The notes under the pieces: model-generated
Told to the model about the DNA's origin: nothing
Seen by the model: the letters and a program-made list of their open reading frames with translations, nothing else
Database searches by the model: none
Assembly (NCBI GenBank): GCA_017538965.1
Contig: JAFYHU010000045.1
Coordinates: 1-33,025, forward strand
Direction: 5' to 3'
DNA from: Oscillospiraceae bacterium
GTDB taxonomy: Bacteria > Bacillota > Clostridia > Oscillospirales > Oscillospiraceae
DNA: 33,025 nucleotides
Shown here: positions 7,679-16,268 of the stretch, piece after piece
How the letters are laid out: each line of letters starts with the position of its first letter
Position numbering within the stretch: the stretch's first letter is position 1
Position numbers and translations under genes: made by a program

Positions 7679-8623
7679 ATGAGTGAAATTACATCCATCG
7701 GCAACGCACGTTCCATTATCCGTGAAGTCAGCAAGGTAATCGTCGGCAAGGACGAATCTCTGATCAAAATCCTGCTTGCCATTATTGCGGGCGGACATAT
7801 TCTGATGGAGGACATCCCCGGTGTCGGGAAGACCACGATGGCCATTTCGATCTCCAAGGCACTGGGGCTGGATTACAACCGTGTCCAGTTCACGCCGGAT
7901 GTTCTTCCTTCCGATATCACGGGATACTCGATCTTTGACCGGGAAACCGGAAAGATGAACTATCAGAAAGGCGCCATTCTCTGCAATCTGTTTCTGGCAG
8001 ATGAGCTGAACCGCGCGACAAGCCGCACACAGTCCGCTCTGCTGCAGGCCATGGAAGAGGGCGTCGTCACCGTGGACAATCATACCTATCCCGTTCCCCA
8101 GCCCTTTGTCGTCATCGCCACACAGAACCCGACCGGCGCCAAGGGTACGCAGATGCTTCCGGACTCTCAGATGGATCGTTTCATGCTCCGTCTGTCGATG
8201 GGTTATCCCTCCCATGACGACGAGATCGAAATGATCCGCAGAAAGCAGAGCGGCGTTTCGACCGATACGGTTCAGCAGGTCGTCAGCCGCGAGGATCTGC
8301 TGCAGATTCGCCGGGATGCCGACCGCGTGTTCATCAAGGAAGAGCTGATCGACTATATTGTCCGGCTGTGCAATGCAACCAGAAGCGATCCCCGCATCAT
8401 CCAGGGTGCCAGTCCCCGCGCGTCGCTGGCGCTCACCGCGCTCGGCAAGGCGACCGCCTGGATTCAGGGCCGCGACTATGTGCTTCCGAAGGATATTCGC
8501 TTTATTTTCTTTGACTGTATCGAACATCGTCTGATCTGGTCTCAGGAAATGCCCGACGCCGCCTCGAAGAGAACTGCCCTCGCGGAAGTCTTCGCGGCCG
8601 TGGAACCGCCCCGTATCAAATAA
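7679..8623 (+). CDS. MoxR-family AAA+ ATPase
   Basis: A 314-residue AAA+ ATPase. Walker A is IPGVGKTT (residues 46-53, Lys51), Walker B is LFLADELNR (Asp108, Glu109), and the MEEGVVTVDNHTYPVPQPFVVIATQNP stretch is the MoxR sensor-1 region, with TQNP ending it. MoxR ATPases act as chaperones that insert or activate partner proteins, usually encoded beside a DUF58 and a transglutaminase protein, as here. AGGAG (7667-7671) is 7 bases before the ATG at 7679; the longer frame to 7589 would start inside the -35 box. The stop overlaps the next start by one base (TAATG). Confidence 0.93.
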   Translation: MSEITSIGNARSIIREVSKVIVGKDESLIKILLAIIAGGHILMEDIPGVGKTTMAISISKALGLDYNRVQFTPDVLPSDITGYSIFDRETGKMNYQKGAILCNLFLADELNRATSRTQSALLQAMEEGVVTVDNHTYPVPQPFVVIATQNPTGAKGTQMLPDSQMDRFMLRLSMGYPSHDDEIEMIRRKQSGVSTDTVQQVVSREDLLQIRRDADRVFIKEELIDYIVRLCNATRSDPRIIQGASPRASLALTALGKATAWIQGRDYVLPKDIRFIFFDCIEHRLIWSQEMPDAASKRTALAEVFAAVEPPRIK

Positions 8624-9567
8624 TGCCGATTCTGCGAATTCTGCTCTATCTGCTGCTGGTTGCCGGTACCTGGTTTTTCCGGGCCAGCTACATCGGCTGG
8701 GTCGGACCGTATCTGTTCGCGGCCGCGGTACTGCTGCCGCTGGTGATGCTGCTGGTCTCTCTGCCTTCTATGATGGGCCTGCAGATCGCGCTTCTTGCTC
8801 CCGCGCGTGTGATGCGCGGCGGGCAGGCCAATCTGATTGTTGATTTTACGAACAGGCGGATTCTCCCGGTGCATTCGGTCACGCTGCATCTGGAAATCCG
8901 CAACCGCTATACCGGCGACAGGTCCAGACAGAACTTTATCTTCCGAAATCTGGAAAACAGCCGCTGTGAGATTCCCCTCTCCACGGTCTGCTGCGGGCAG
9001 TTGGAATGCACTCTTCTTCGCTACGAGTGCCGGGATCTCCTCGGGCTCTTTTCCATTCGCCGCAAAGGTTTTGCGGAGGCTCTGTGCACCGTCATGCCGC
9101 AGGCCGTTGAGACGGAGAACCCCGTCAATTTTGAAGCCGCGCTTTCTGCGGCGACGATTCTGAAGCCGAAATACGGCGGCGGCTTTGCCGAAGAGCACGA
9201 TCTGCGCTCCTACCGTCCCGGCGATACGGCGAACAGCATTCACTGGAAGCTTTCCTCAAAAACCGACGACCTGATTGTGCGCGAGCCTCTGGTCCCCGAA
9301 AACAGCACCGTTTTTGTCGTCCTGTCCCGGGTAGGCAAGGACGATCGGGGTCTGGAAGTGCTGCGCTGGCTTTCCCGGCGTCTCATCGAACTGGATACCC
9401 CGCATATTATCGTCGCAGACAGTCTCTACACGGTGGATAACGAGGATAACGCCGACGACGCCGTCGCAGGCGTGCTCTCCTGGCCGATGCGGGACGCCTG
9501 CAGCTTTGATGCCAAAGGGGCCCGCTGCGTGTTTCTCATCTCCGGAGGGGAGGTGCGCTGGCAGTGA
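8623..9567 (+). CDS. DUF58 domain membrane protein
   Basis: A 314-residue protein. Two hydrophobic N-terminal helices (about 5-22 and 26-46) anchor it, then a beta-rich region, then the DUF58 core with RSYRPGDTANSIHWKLSSKTDDLIVRE (about 195-222), the most conserved block of the family, which has a vWA-like fold. It is the usual partner of MoxR ATPases; its precise role is unknown. It overlaps moxR by one base and the transglutaminase gene by four (GTGA), so the three are translationally coupled. Confidence 0.92.
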   Translation: MPILRILLYLLLVAGTWFFRASYIGWVGPYLFAAAVLLPLVMLLVSLPSMMGLQIALLAPARVMRGGQANLIVDFTNRRILPVHSVTLHLEIRNRYTGDRSRQNFIFRNLENSRCEIPLSTVCCGQLECTLLRYECRDLLGLFSIRRKGFAEALCTVMPQAVETENPVNFEAALSAATILKPKYGGGFAEEHDLRSYRPGDTANSIHWKLSSKTDDLIVREPLVPENSTVFVVLSRVGKDDRGLEVLRWLSRRLIELDTPHIIVADSLYTVDNEDNADDAVAGVLSWPMRDACSFDAKGARCVFLISGGEVRWQ

Positions 9568-11792
9568 ACAGGGTTCTGAATCATTTTTCCACCCTGCTTC
9601 TGCTTCTTCTCGGAACGGAGAGCATCGGCCTCCTGATTGCCGAGACCTTCTCGATCAGCGTCCCTCCCCTGACCTGGGCCTGGCTCGCGGTCCTGTGCGT
9701 GCTGCTGTGGGTTGCCTCGTCCTTTCGCAGAGGTATTCTGATCGGCATGCCGCTGTGCGCGGCTGTTCTCTGGTATCTGTATAAGATCGACGAAGAAGAT
9801 CTCCTGATTGAATTTCAAGACCTTCTCGAGCATGTCAACGCTGCGTATTTCGGTCATTTTTCCGGAAGCGGATCGGTTTATCTCTACTCCGACCAGGCCG
9901 CCGGACACATGACCGCTCTGCTCTTTGTGCTCTTTCTGCTCGCCGCCTTTCTCTCCGTTTCTCTGGCATCCGGCGGCTTTCGCATCTCGCTTTCTCACCT
10001 GGCAACGATCCCTCTGTTCGCCGTCTGTATTACCGTCAACGGAACGCCGTCTGTTCTCCCGGTGCTCGGCGTTCTGCTCTTCTGGTGCGGCGTTCATCTG
10101 AGCGGGGATGTCTGCCGTCCGGCCGATGCGGCCGGGAAGGGCATGCTGCTCGGCCTGCTCCCCTGTCTGCTGGTCCTGTCGGGTCTGCTTCTGCTGTATA
10201 ACCCGTCGAACTATCAGTACAGCGAAAGGGACATCGACCTTTCCCAGCGCTTTGACCGTTTCGGAAATGCTCTGAGCAAATGGATGAACCGGGACGGCGG
10301 TTCTTCGGAGGGCAGTTCAACCACCGGAGAAACCAGCCTGCGCAGCTATGAGCCGCCTTCCGGCTGGCGCAGCGGGACCGACGATCTTGTCCTCACGCGC
10401 AGCTTTGACTATTCCGCTCTGGACGAAGAGGCTTTCCGGGTGGAGTCCGATGCTGCCGGCAGTCTGTATTTCCGCGGCAAGTCCTACGGGGATTACCGCG
10501 GCAATGCCTGGGAAGCCGCCATTGAAAACACCCATCAGCGCGCGCTCGGGTTCACGGCCCGTGCCGTTCAGAACGGCCGTCAGGAAGAGCGGGACTATCA
10601 GCTGCAGAGCGATGTCGCCTATGACCTTCTGTATCTGCCCTACTTTTCCATCGCGGATACGGAAAACGACGTGAAGTTCTCGAATGACGGTCTGCGCAAT
10701 TACGGCGGCGGCTTTTTCCAGTGTTATGAAGATCTCGCCGCAGTCAGCAGGCTCTCCCTCTCCGGCAGCTCGGCGAGCGATGAAAAGCAGTATCGGGAAT
10801 ATGCCCATACTTACTATACCCGGTTGCCGGACAGCACCCGCTTTGCCATGGCGGACGTCTGCCGCTCCTTCGGTCTCACGGATGATCTCGACACGGCGGA
10901 GCTGATTCTGGCCGTTGCCGACACGGTACGCTCCCGGGGCATCTATGACATCAATGCCGAACCCTATGCCGGCAGTGATTACGCCCTTGACTTTCTGACC
11001 AGCACCTACCGCGGCTACTGTATCCACTACGCCACCGCAGCGACGGTCCTCTACCGTGCCCTTGGCATTCCGGCCCGCGTCTGTGAAGGATATCTTGTCA
11101 GTTTCCTGGATAACAGCACGGTTGTCGTAACCGGTCGGGACGCCCACGCCTGGGTAGAGGTCTATCTCGACGGCGTCGGCTGGTATCCTGTTGAGGTGAC
11201 CGCTTCCCCGGCCGACAGCCCGGATTCACAGGCCTACGGCATGGAGCAAAGTCCGGAACAGCCCGAGGAAAGCCCTGCCGAACCGGATTCCGAATCGGAA
11301 CCCGAAACGCCGGTCACGCCCGAAGATCAGGAGGAAGGGCCCGCTGAGGGCAGTGAAACCTCCGAGGAGGACGCAGGGGGCGGCAGCGAATCTTCCCCGG
11401 ACGGCAAAGACGGCGCAGACGCTTCCGGGCGTCTCCCCGTCCTTCTCCTTCGCCTGCTTCTGATCCCGGCCGGGATTCTGCTGCTTGCCGCTGCTGTTTA
11501 CGGACGCTATCGTTTTCTGCGCAGCAGGCTTCGGAAGCGGCTGAGCGTGACGAACGGAAGGCTTCTCGCCGTCGCCGCCTACCGGCAGGCCGACCGGCTT
11601 TGCCGCTGGGGCGCCGAGATTCCCGCCGTCATCCGTACAACGGCGGAAAAAGCCGCCTTCAGTCAGCACGAAATCAATGAGGAGGAGCAGAAAGCCGTTC
11701 TTTCGGCGCTGAACCGCCTGACCAATGAAACCTACGCTTCGCTGACCACGCGTCAGAAGCTTGCCTTCCAATATCTGTTCGGAAACATCTGA
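9564..11792 (+). CDS. Membrane transglutaminase-like protein
   Basis: A 742-residue protein with a GTG start, GGAGG just upstream, and a 4-base overlap with the DUF58 gene. Several membrane helices occupy about residues 8-215. An extracellular part follows with a transglutaminase-core domain: Cys486 in YRGYCIHYATA, His528 in GRDAHAWVEVYL and Glu544 in GWYPVEVTAS, where many relatives have Asp. A Pro/Glu/Ser-rich acidic linker (about 550-620), one more membrane helix and a cytoplasmic tail end it. Known relatives are thought to be proteases or crosslinking enzymes at the cell surface. The Glu for Asp change may still be active; other Bacillota show it. Confidence 0.9.
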   Translation: MNRVLNHFSTLLLLLLGTESIGLLIAETFSISVPPLTWAWLAVLCVLLWVASSFRRGILIGMPLCAAVLWYLYKIDEEDLLIEFQDLLEHVNAAYFGHFSGSGSVYLYSDQAAGHMTALLFVLFLLAAFLSVSLASGGFRISLSHLATIPLFAVCITVNGTPSVLPVLGVLLFWCGVHLSGDVCRPADAAGKGMLLGLLPCLLVLSGLLLLYNPSNYQYSERDIDLSQRFDRFGNALSKWMNRDGGSSEGSSTTGETSLRSYEPPSGWRSGTDDLVLTRSFDYSALDEEAFRVESDAAGSLYFRGKSYGDYRGNAWEAAIENTHQRALGFTARAVQNGRQEERDYQLQSDVAYDLLYLPYFSIADTENDVKFSNDGLRNYGGGFFQCYEDLAAVSRLSLSGSSASDEKQYREYAHTYYTRLPDSTRFAMADVCRSFGLTDDLDTAELILAVADTVRSRGIYDINAEPYAGSDYALDFLTSTYRGYCIHYATAATVLYRALGIPARVCEGYLVSFLDNSTVVVTGRDAHAWVEVYLDGVGWYPVEVTASPADSPDSQAYGMEQSPEQPEESPAEPDSESEPETPVTPEDQEEGPAEGSETSEEDAGGGSESSPDGKDGADASGRLPVLLLRLLLIPAGILLLAAAVYGRYRFLRSRLRKRLSVTNGRLLAVAAYRQADRLCRWGAEIPAVIRTTAEKAAFSQHEINEEEQKAVLSALNRLTNETYASLTTRQKLAFQYLFGNI

Positions 11793-11828
11793 ACGCAGCC
11801 CGAAACATCTGAAAAGGAGTGTATCATC

Positions 11829-12467
11829 ATGGATTTGACTGCCGGTGCCGCCTGGCTGAACCAGGTCTTCGCGGAATTCGATCAGAGCATTACCCTTGCC
11901 GTTCACGAGCTTCACAAAGCCTGCGGCAGCTGGATGGCCCCTGTCATGGAATTCATTTCCCTGCTCGGTAAAGGCGGGATTTTCCTGATCCTGCTTTCCC
12001 TGGTTCTGATCCTTATCCGCCGGACGCGCCGCTACGGCACAGCGATGCTTCTCGGCCTCGCGATCGGCGCTCTGTTCGTGAATCTGTGGCTGAAGGTGGT
12101 CATCGCCCGGCCGCGTCCCTATGCCGACCCGGAAGGCATTTTCTATCCGCTCTGGCAGCTTCTCGGCAGCCACACCGAAAGCGACTTCAGTTTTCCGAGC
12201 GGTCATACCAACGCCGCCTTTGCTTCGATGGTCCCGGTCTTTGTCCTCGGCAACAAGCGCTGGTCCTGGCTTGCTTTGGTCTTTGCCGTCCTGATGGGCA
12301 TCTCGCGCATTTATCTGGTGGTGCACTTCCCCTCGGATGTGCTGGGCGGCGTGATCACCGGCACCATTGCCGGCCTTCTCGGCGTTCTGATCGCGAAAGC
12401 CCTGCCGAAAGCCTGGTACAGCTGGAGTCTGAAGAAAAGTGCCCGCCCGAAAGGAGCTCACGAATGA
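11829..12467 (+). CDS. PAP2-family membrane phosphatase
   Basis: A 212-residue membrane protein with all three PAP2 motifs: KVVIARPRP (Lys89 to Pro97), PSGH (123-126) and SRIYLVVHFPSD (Arg160, His166, Asp170). These form the active site of lipid phosphate and undecaprenyl-pyrophosphate phosphatases on the outer face of the membrane. AAGGAG (11814-11819) precedes the ATG. It begins 36 bases after the transglutaminase gene and its stop overlaps the next ATG. Family members dephosphorylate undecaprenyl-PP or phosphatidate-type lipids; which one is used here is not shown. Confidence 0.92.
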   Translation: MDLTAGAAWLNQVFAEFDQSITLAVHELHKACGSWMAPVMEFISLLGKGGIFLILLSLVLILIRRTRRYGTAMLLGLAIGALFVNLWLKVVIARPRPYADPEGIFYPLWQLLGSHTESDFSFPSGHTNAAFASMVPVFVLGNKRWSWLALVFAVLMGISRIYLVVHFPSDVLGGVITGTIAGLLGVLIAKALPKAWYSWSLKKSARPKGAHE

Positions 12468-12883
12468 TTTTTTCCTCCAAGCTGAAGCTTCGCGGTCCGG
12501 ACAGAATCCCGGTTACGGACGGGCCGATGATCCGGGATCATGCCGAGGCCGAGCAGTACGGTCATCAGGGCCTTAGAAAGCTTCCGCGGCTGCGCCTCGG
12601 GAAGCTGGCCCTCTATTACCGTGATCTGGGGAAAGATTATTACGTTCCCTACGACTATATCGACCGCGCTTTCATCCGGATCAGCGAGTGCCAGCCGGAT
12701 GACAGCCCCGCCTATTACTACTATCGCCTGATCCTCGTCCATGACGGGAAGGAATTCGCCAACCTCATCATCAACGAGGAAGAGACCGCCGACCGTGCTC
12801 TGGAACGGCTCAGTGAAATCCGTCCGGAGATTGCAATCGGTCTGGACCCGAATGCGGACACGGGCAGACCCCGCTTCAGCTGA
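12464..12883 (+). CDS. Small protein of unknown function (possibly PH-like)
   Basis: A 139-residue soluble protein, not recognised. The ATG at 12464 overlaps the PAP2 stop (ATGA) and has AAAGGAG at 12449-12455, which fixes the start well inside a longer open frame. The middle alternates beta-like strands (LALYYRDLG, DYYVPYDYIDRAFIRIS, AYYYYRLILVHDG, EFANLIIN) before a terminal helix, DRALERLSEI, reminiscent of a PH-type barrel plus helix; this is only a fold guess. It is tyrosine-rich in the centre. It is last in the moxR operon; an A6T6 palindrome follows the stop and may weakly terminate. Confidence 0.75.
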   Translation: MIFSSKLKLRGPDRIPVTDGPMIRDHAEAEQYGHQGLRKLPRLRLGKLALYYRDLGKDYYVPYDYIDRAFIRISECQPDDSPAYYYYRLILVHDGKEFANLIINEEETADRALERLSEIRPEIAIGLDPNADTGRPRFS

Positions 12884-12895
12884 AAAAATTTTTTC

Positions 12896-12924
12896 TTGAC
12901 AGACGGAGTTTCCTGTGCTATCTT
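12896..12924 (+). promoter_or_regulatory. Promoter of the T-box/trpB unit
   Basis: A consensus TTGACA (12896-12901) and TATCTT (12919-12924) with a 17-base spacer, just downstream of the previous operon. Transcription would start near 12931, at the beginning of the T-box leader. Confidence 0.8.
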
Positions 12925-12930
12925 TCAGTA

Positions 12931-13204
12931 AACCGATGAGCAAGATGAGTAATCCTGAGCCGGATGTCACAGAGAGCTGCCCGTTGCTGAGAGGGCGGTA
13001 CGGAGGCTTTGGATGAATGGACTTGCGAGGGCGAACAGAACGGAAGCAATTCTCAGTATGGGAGACGGAGTTGGCCATCCGTTACGATAAGGCTGGTGTG
13101 TGACAGCACGCTGAAGTGGGCGCGCAAGCGCCAAGCCGGGTGGTACCGCAGGAGAAATTTCACTCCTGTCCCTGCATGCAGCAGAGACAGGAGTTTTCTT
13201 TTGT
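12931..13204 (+). promoter_or_regulatory. T-box leader, tryptophan specifier
   Basis: The T-box core AAGCCGGGTGGTACCGC lies at 13133-13149. Upstream, stem I carries GATGAGTA and, in the specifier loop, GAATGGAC with TGG at 13018-13020, the Trp codon. A terminator follows: ACTCCTGTC (13162-13170) pairs with GACAGGAGT (13186-13194), then TTTTCTTTT. In T-box leaders uncharged tRNA, here tRNA-Trp, stabilises the antiterminator so the downstream gene is read when charged tRNA is scarce. The TGG specifier matches the trpB gene that follows. Confidence 0.93.
13162..13203 (+). terminator. T-box conditional terminator
   Basis: A 9-bp stem, with an inner CTG/CAG pairing, is followed by TTTTCTTTTG. The 5' arm lies just after the T-box core, so it can be drawn into either the terminator or the antiterminator. 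Confidence 0.85.
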
Positions 13205-13229
13205 CTCTGGAAAGAAAGGAGTCAGAACC

Positions 13230-14612
13230 ATGAGCGCATCCAATGTCCCCTACAAAATCTATCTGAGCGAAAATGAGATTCCGAAAGCATGGTACAACCT
13301 GCGTGCCGACATGAAGAACAAACCGGCACCGCTGCTGAATCCGGGAACCGGCCAGCCTCTGACCGCGGAAGAGATGAGCGGCATTTTCTGTGAAGAACTG
13401 GTCGCGCAGGAACTGGACAACGACACTGCCTTCATTGAGATTCCCGAAGATATCCGCAACTTCTACAAGATGTACCGTCCTTCCCCGCTGGTCCGTGCCT
13501 ACTGTCTGGAAGAGCAGCTGGGCACTCCCGCAAAAATTTACTACAAGTTTGAAGGCAACAATACCAGCGGCAGCCACAAGCTGAATTCCGCCGTCGCGCA
13601 GGCCTATTACGCCAAGAAGCAGGGCCTGAAGGGTGTCACCACCGAGACCGGCGCCGGCCAGTGGGGCACAGCCCTGTCCATGGCCTGCAGCTACTTTAAG
13701 CTCGACTGCAAGGTGTACATGGTCAAGGTCAGCTACGAACAGAAGCCCTTCCGCCGCGAGGTCATGCGGACCTACGGTGCGCAGGTCACCCCCTCTCCCT
13801 CCGACACGACGCAGGTCGGCCGGAAGATTCTCGCCGAGCATCCCGGTACCACGGGTTCTCTCGGCTGTGCCATCTCCGAGGCGGTGGAAGTTGCGGTCTC
13901 GAATCCCGGTTACCGCTATGTGCTCGGCAGCGTGCTGAACCAGGTGCTTCTGCATCAGTCGATCATCGGTCTGGAAACCAAGACCGCGCTTGACAAGTAC
14001 GGCATCAAGCCCGACATGATCATCGGCTGCGCCGGCGGCGGCAGCAACCTCGGCGGTCTGATTGCCCCCTTCATGGGTGAGAAGCTCCGCGGTGAAGCGG
14101 ATTATCAGATCATCGCCGTCGAGCCCGCTTCCTGCCCGAGCTTTACGCGCGGCGTCTTTGCCTATGACTTCTGCGACACAGGCATGATCTGCCCGCTGGC
14201 GAAGATGTACACGCTCGGCAGCGGCTTCATTCCCTCGCCGAACCACGCCGGCGGTCTCCGCTTCCACGGCATGTCCACGGTCCTGAGCCAGCTTTACCAC
14301 GACGGTCTGATGGAAGCCCGCGCCGTCGAGCAGACCTCGGTCTTTGAGGCGGCCGAGCAGTTTGCCCGGGTCGAAGGCATCCTGCCCGCCCCCGAAAGCA
14401 GCCACGCCATCCGCGTAGCCATCGACGAGGCGCTTAAGTGCAAGGAAACCGGCGAAGAGAAGACCATCGTTTTCGGCCTCACCGGCACCGGCTACTTCGA
14501 TCTTTATGCCTACCAGCAGTTCAACGACGGAACCATGACGGACTATATCCCGACCGACGAGGATCTCGCGAAGGGCATCGCCGATCTCCCGAAAGTCCCC
14601 GGTCTCGACTGA
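13230..14612 (+). CDS. trpB: Tryptophan synthase beta chain, TrpB2 type
   Basis: A 460-residue PLP enzyme that condenses indole with serine to give tryptophan. The length and the N-terminal IPKAWYNLRAD motif mark the TrpB2 (TrpB-like) subfamily rather than the ~400-residue TrpB1. Lys117 in SGSHKLNSA holds PLP, ETGAGQWG and CAGGGSNLGG (phosphate loop) are intact. The open frame runs back to 13116 through the terminator, so the ATG at 13230, after AAAGGAG, is chosen. No trpA or other trp genes adjoin; it stands alone under a Trp T-box and ends in a strong terminator. Confidence 0.94.
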   Translation: MSASNVPYKIYLSENEIPKAWYNLRADMKNKPAPLLNPGTGQPLTAEEMSGIFCEELVAQELDNDTAFIEIPEDIRNFYKMYRPSPLVRAYCLEEQLGTPAKIYYKFEGNNTSGSHKLNSAVAQAYYAKKQGLKGVTTETGAGQWGTALSMACSYFKLDCKVYMVKVSYEQKPFRREVMRTYGAQVTPSPSDTTQVGRKILAEHPGTTGSLGCAISEAVEVAVSNPGYRYVLGSVLNQVLLHQSIIGLETKTALDKYGIKPDMIIGCAGGGSNLGGLIAPFMGEKLRGEADYQIIAVEPASCPSFTRGVFAYDFCDTGMICPLAKMYTLGSGFIPSPNHAGGLRFHGMSTVLSQLYHDGLMEARAVEQTSVFEAAEQFARVEGILPAPESSHAIRVAIDEALKCKETGEEKTIVFGLTGTGYFDLYAYQQFNDGTMTDYIPTDEDLAKGIADLPKVPGLD

Positions 14613-14630
14613 TCTCTCCCAATATTGCAC

Positions 14631-14662
14631 AAACACCCTGCCACAACCGGCAGGGTGTTTTT
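14631..14662 (+). terminator. Terminator after trpB
   Basis: AAACACCCTGCC (14631-14642) and GGCAGGGTGTTT (14649-14660) form a perfect 12-bp stem with a 6-base loop and a T tail. From here to 14751 I see no gene. Confidence 0.92.
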
Positions 14663-14751
14663 CATACGCAAGCTTGTTACTCAAGGGACTGTTACGCGAG
14701 AATCGTCCCAGGCGTTCCAACAGTTCTGACCTTCATACAGGATCGTCCGTA

Positions 14752-15042
14752 TTAAACCAGATAATCGCGAAAAACCATATCAACAAATGTCCGGTCTCTG
14801 TCGCTGAGCGCGTGATACGCTTCTATGACGGACGCATCATCGAGCGCAGACGCCTCCGGCTGGTACAGAAGATAGCCAATCGAACAGCCAAAGAAATCGC
14901 ACAGCTTGCGTGCGGTTTCCACATTCACTCTCCGGCTTCCCCGTTCATATCTTGCAATCGCTGAATGGTCCACTCCGATTGCCTCGCCCAGTTCTATCTG
15001 GGTGATGCCTCTTTCTTTTCTCAACTCTCTGATTCGGTTCAT
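14752..15042 (-). CDS. XRE-family HTH regulator
   Basis: A 96-residue protein. Residues 1-60 form a Cro/C1-type helix-turn-helix (MNRIRELRKERGITQIELGE, then GVDHSAIARYERGSRRVNVETARKL). The remaining 36 residues are a short helical tail (ALSDRDRTFVDMVFRDYL). The ribosome site is weak (AGGT about 10 bases upstream). It follows the second XRE gene by 37 bases in the same direction and probably shares its transcript. Its target is unknown; autoregulation of this small cluster is likely. Confidence 0.85.
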   Translation of the reverse strand: MNRIRELRKERGITQIELGEAIGVDHSAIARYERGSRRVNVETARKLCDFFGCSIGYLLYQPEASALDDASVIEAYHALSDRDRTFVDMVFRDYLV

Positions 15043-15079
15043 GCATGATACCTGCCTTACTTACTCTTATAATACTTTA

Positions 15080-15292
15080 TTACTTTCTTGGCTTTGGATT
15101 ATCTGTCAGCCCAAGAATATAATCGGTTGACACTCCATAGACTTTTGACAGCTTTATCAACATATTTATTGACATTTTTCTTCTCCCACACTCATGATCG
15201 CTGTAACACTGCTGTGAGCAGCCAAGCAGGTTGGCCAATTCTTGTTGTGATATTCCGCGATCTTTACGCAGATCGTACATGCGTGGAAACAT
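15080..15292 (-). CDS. Small XRE-family HTH regulator
   Basis: A 70-residue protein that is almost only a Cro/C1 helix-turn-helix: MYDLRKDRGISQQELANLL, GCSQQCYSDHECGRRKMSINMLIKLSKVYGVSTDYILGL. GGGAGG lies 7 bases before the ATG at 15292. The frame is open to an upstream ATG at 15412, which has its own AGAGG, giving 110 residues, but the added 40 residues look non-domain and overlie an operator-like repeat (15344-15369), so the shorter form is preferred. The cysteine pair near the recognition helix is unusual. Confidence 0.8.
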   Translation of the reverse strand: MFPRMYDLRKDRGISQQELANLLGCSQQCYSDHECGRRKMSINMLIKLSKVYGVSTDYILGLTDNPKPRK

Positions 15293-15443
15293 GTTTCTAC
15301 CTCCCTCAGGAGAATCTGTAGCTCCCTGGTTTTGTGAATCAGTGTCCCGTAAAGCAGACTTTTCGGTACATCGAAAAAACATGAAGTGGGGCACTAAAAG
15401 TCTCTGCTTCATGTTGTTTTTCCTCTCAATATGTTGTATTTTG

Positions 15444-15472
15444 ATTATAGCAGAATCGTCCCGAAAAGTCTA
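15444..15472 (-). promoter_or_regulatory. Promoter of the XRE pair
   Basis: TAGACT (15467-15472) and TATAAT (15444-15449), 17 bases apart, read on the minus strand. It overlaps the stop codon of the recombinase gene. The -35 box sits in the spacer of the palindrome at 15458-15483. Confidence 0.68.
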
Positions 15473-16086
15473 CCTTTCGGGACAGGGTTTCTTTGCTCCC
15501 ATGCCTGAAAATGCCTGCAGAATGTCGTTTTGCTCATGCCCAGAGACTCTGCGGCCGCTCGCACGGACATTTCGCCGCCGCGGAAACGGAGGCAGATTTC
15601 CTCAAAGCCTTCCGGCTGTGGAAGAGGCTTTCGTCCAAGCTTCTGTCCTCTGGCACGCGCCGCCATGATGCCCTCAGCCTGCCGCTGACGGATGGCCTCC
15701 CGCTCGGTCTGGGCGAAATAAGCCATCACCTGCAACACCAGATCCGCAACCAGCATTCCGGTCAGATTGTCGTTTTTCTGCCGCGTGTCGAGAAGTTCCA
15801 TGTCGAGCACGAGAATGTCTGCGCCGATGTTTTTTGTGATGTTCTGCCATTGGACCAGAATTTCCTTGTAATTCCGTCCGAGGCGATCAATGCTCTTGAC
15901 GATCAGCAGGTCGCCGGACTTCAGGCGTTTCAGCATCTTCTGATAGGCCGGGCGCTCAAAATCCTTGCCGGAACGGTAATCACAATAGATATTCCGTTTT
16001 GGGATATTGTACGGTTCCAGTGCCGCAAGCTGACGGTCGATGTTCTGTTCTCTGGTTGAAACCCGTACATATGCATAGTTTGCCAT
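15445..16086 (-). CDS. Serine recombinase (resolvase/invertase family)
   Basis: A 213-residue protein of normal small-resolvase size. The N-terminal catalytic domain starts AYVRVSTREQ with the nucleophile Ser10; DLLIVKSIDRLGRN is the conserved Arg-containing block, and ALAQTERE-like YFAQTEREAIRQRQAEGI begins the long helix. The C-terminal end (SVRAAAESLGMSKTTFCRHF) is a helix-turn-helix for binding its site. AGGAGGT is 6 bases before the ATG. It could resolve or invert a small element; no transposase is nearby. Its end overlaps the XRE promoter. Confidence 0.92.
   Translation of the reverse strand: MANYAYVRVSTREQNIDRQLAALEPYNIPKRNIYCDYRSGKDFERPAYQKMLKRLKSGDLLIVKSIDRLGRNYKEILVQWQNITKNIGADILVLDMELLDTRQKNDNLTGMLVADLVLQVMAYFAQTEREAIRQRQAEGIMAARARGQKLGRKPLPQPEGFEEICLRFRGGEMSVRAAAESLGMSKTTFCRHFQAWEQRNPVPKGRLFGTILL
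15458..15483. promoter_or_regulatory. Operator-like palindrome over the XRE promoter
   Basis: GTCCCGAAA (15458-15466) and TTTCGGGAC (15475-15483) are exact reverse complements 8 bases apart, centred on the -35 box. A degenerate copy, GTCCCGTAAA...TTTTCGGTAC, lies downstream at 15344-15369. Two similar sites around one promoter suggest binding by one of the XRE proteins (inference). Confidence 0.6.
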
Positions 16087-16229
16087 TGCATTACCTCCTG
16101 TTTTCTGGTTTCAACCATACTTTACAGCAGGCAATTCGGCACAGCGATCACTACCCTTCAGGGACGAACAGAATCATTCGGCAGTCTCAAGAATACGTCC
16201 CGAGAAGGCAGCGCGGTAGAAGAAAAATA

Positions 16230-16262
16230 CAGGGGTCTGTTCTTTTTGGGAACAGGCCCCTG
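16230..16262 (-). terminator. Terminator of the Reg_prop/HD-GYP gene
   Basis: Arms 16230-16242 and 16250-16262 pair over 13 positions, with one C/A mismatch on the minus strand, and are followed on that strand by ATTTTTCTTC. It lies 7 bases after the stop. Between it and the recombinase start (16087-16229) I see no gene. Confidence 0.8.
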
Positions 16263-16268
16263 CGATTT

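Noticed and set aside
7483-7857. Longer MgtE start at 7857
   Set aside because: The extension lies opposite moxR and crosses the mgtE promoter; the ATG at 7482 has a ribosome site.
14663-14751. Small gene between trpB and the XRE gene
   Set aside because: No open frame with a ribosome site on either strand.
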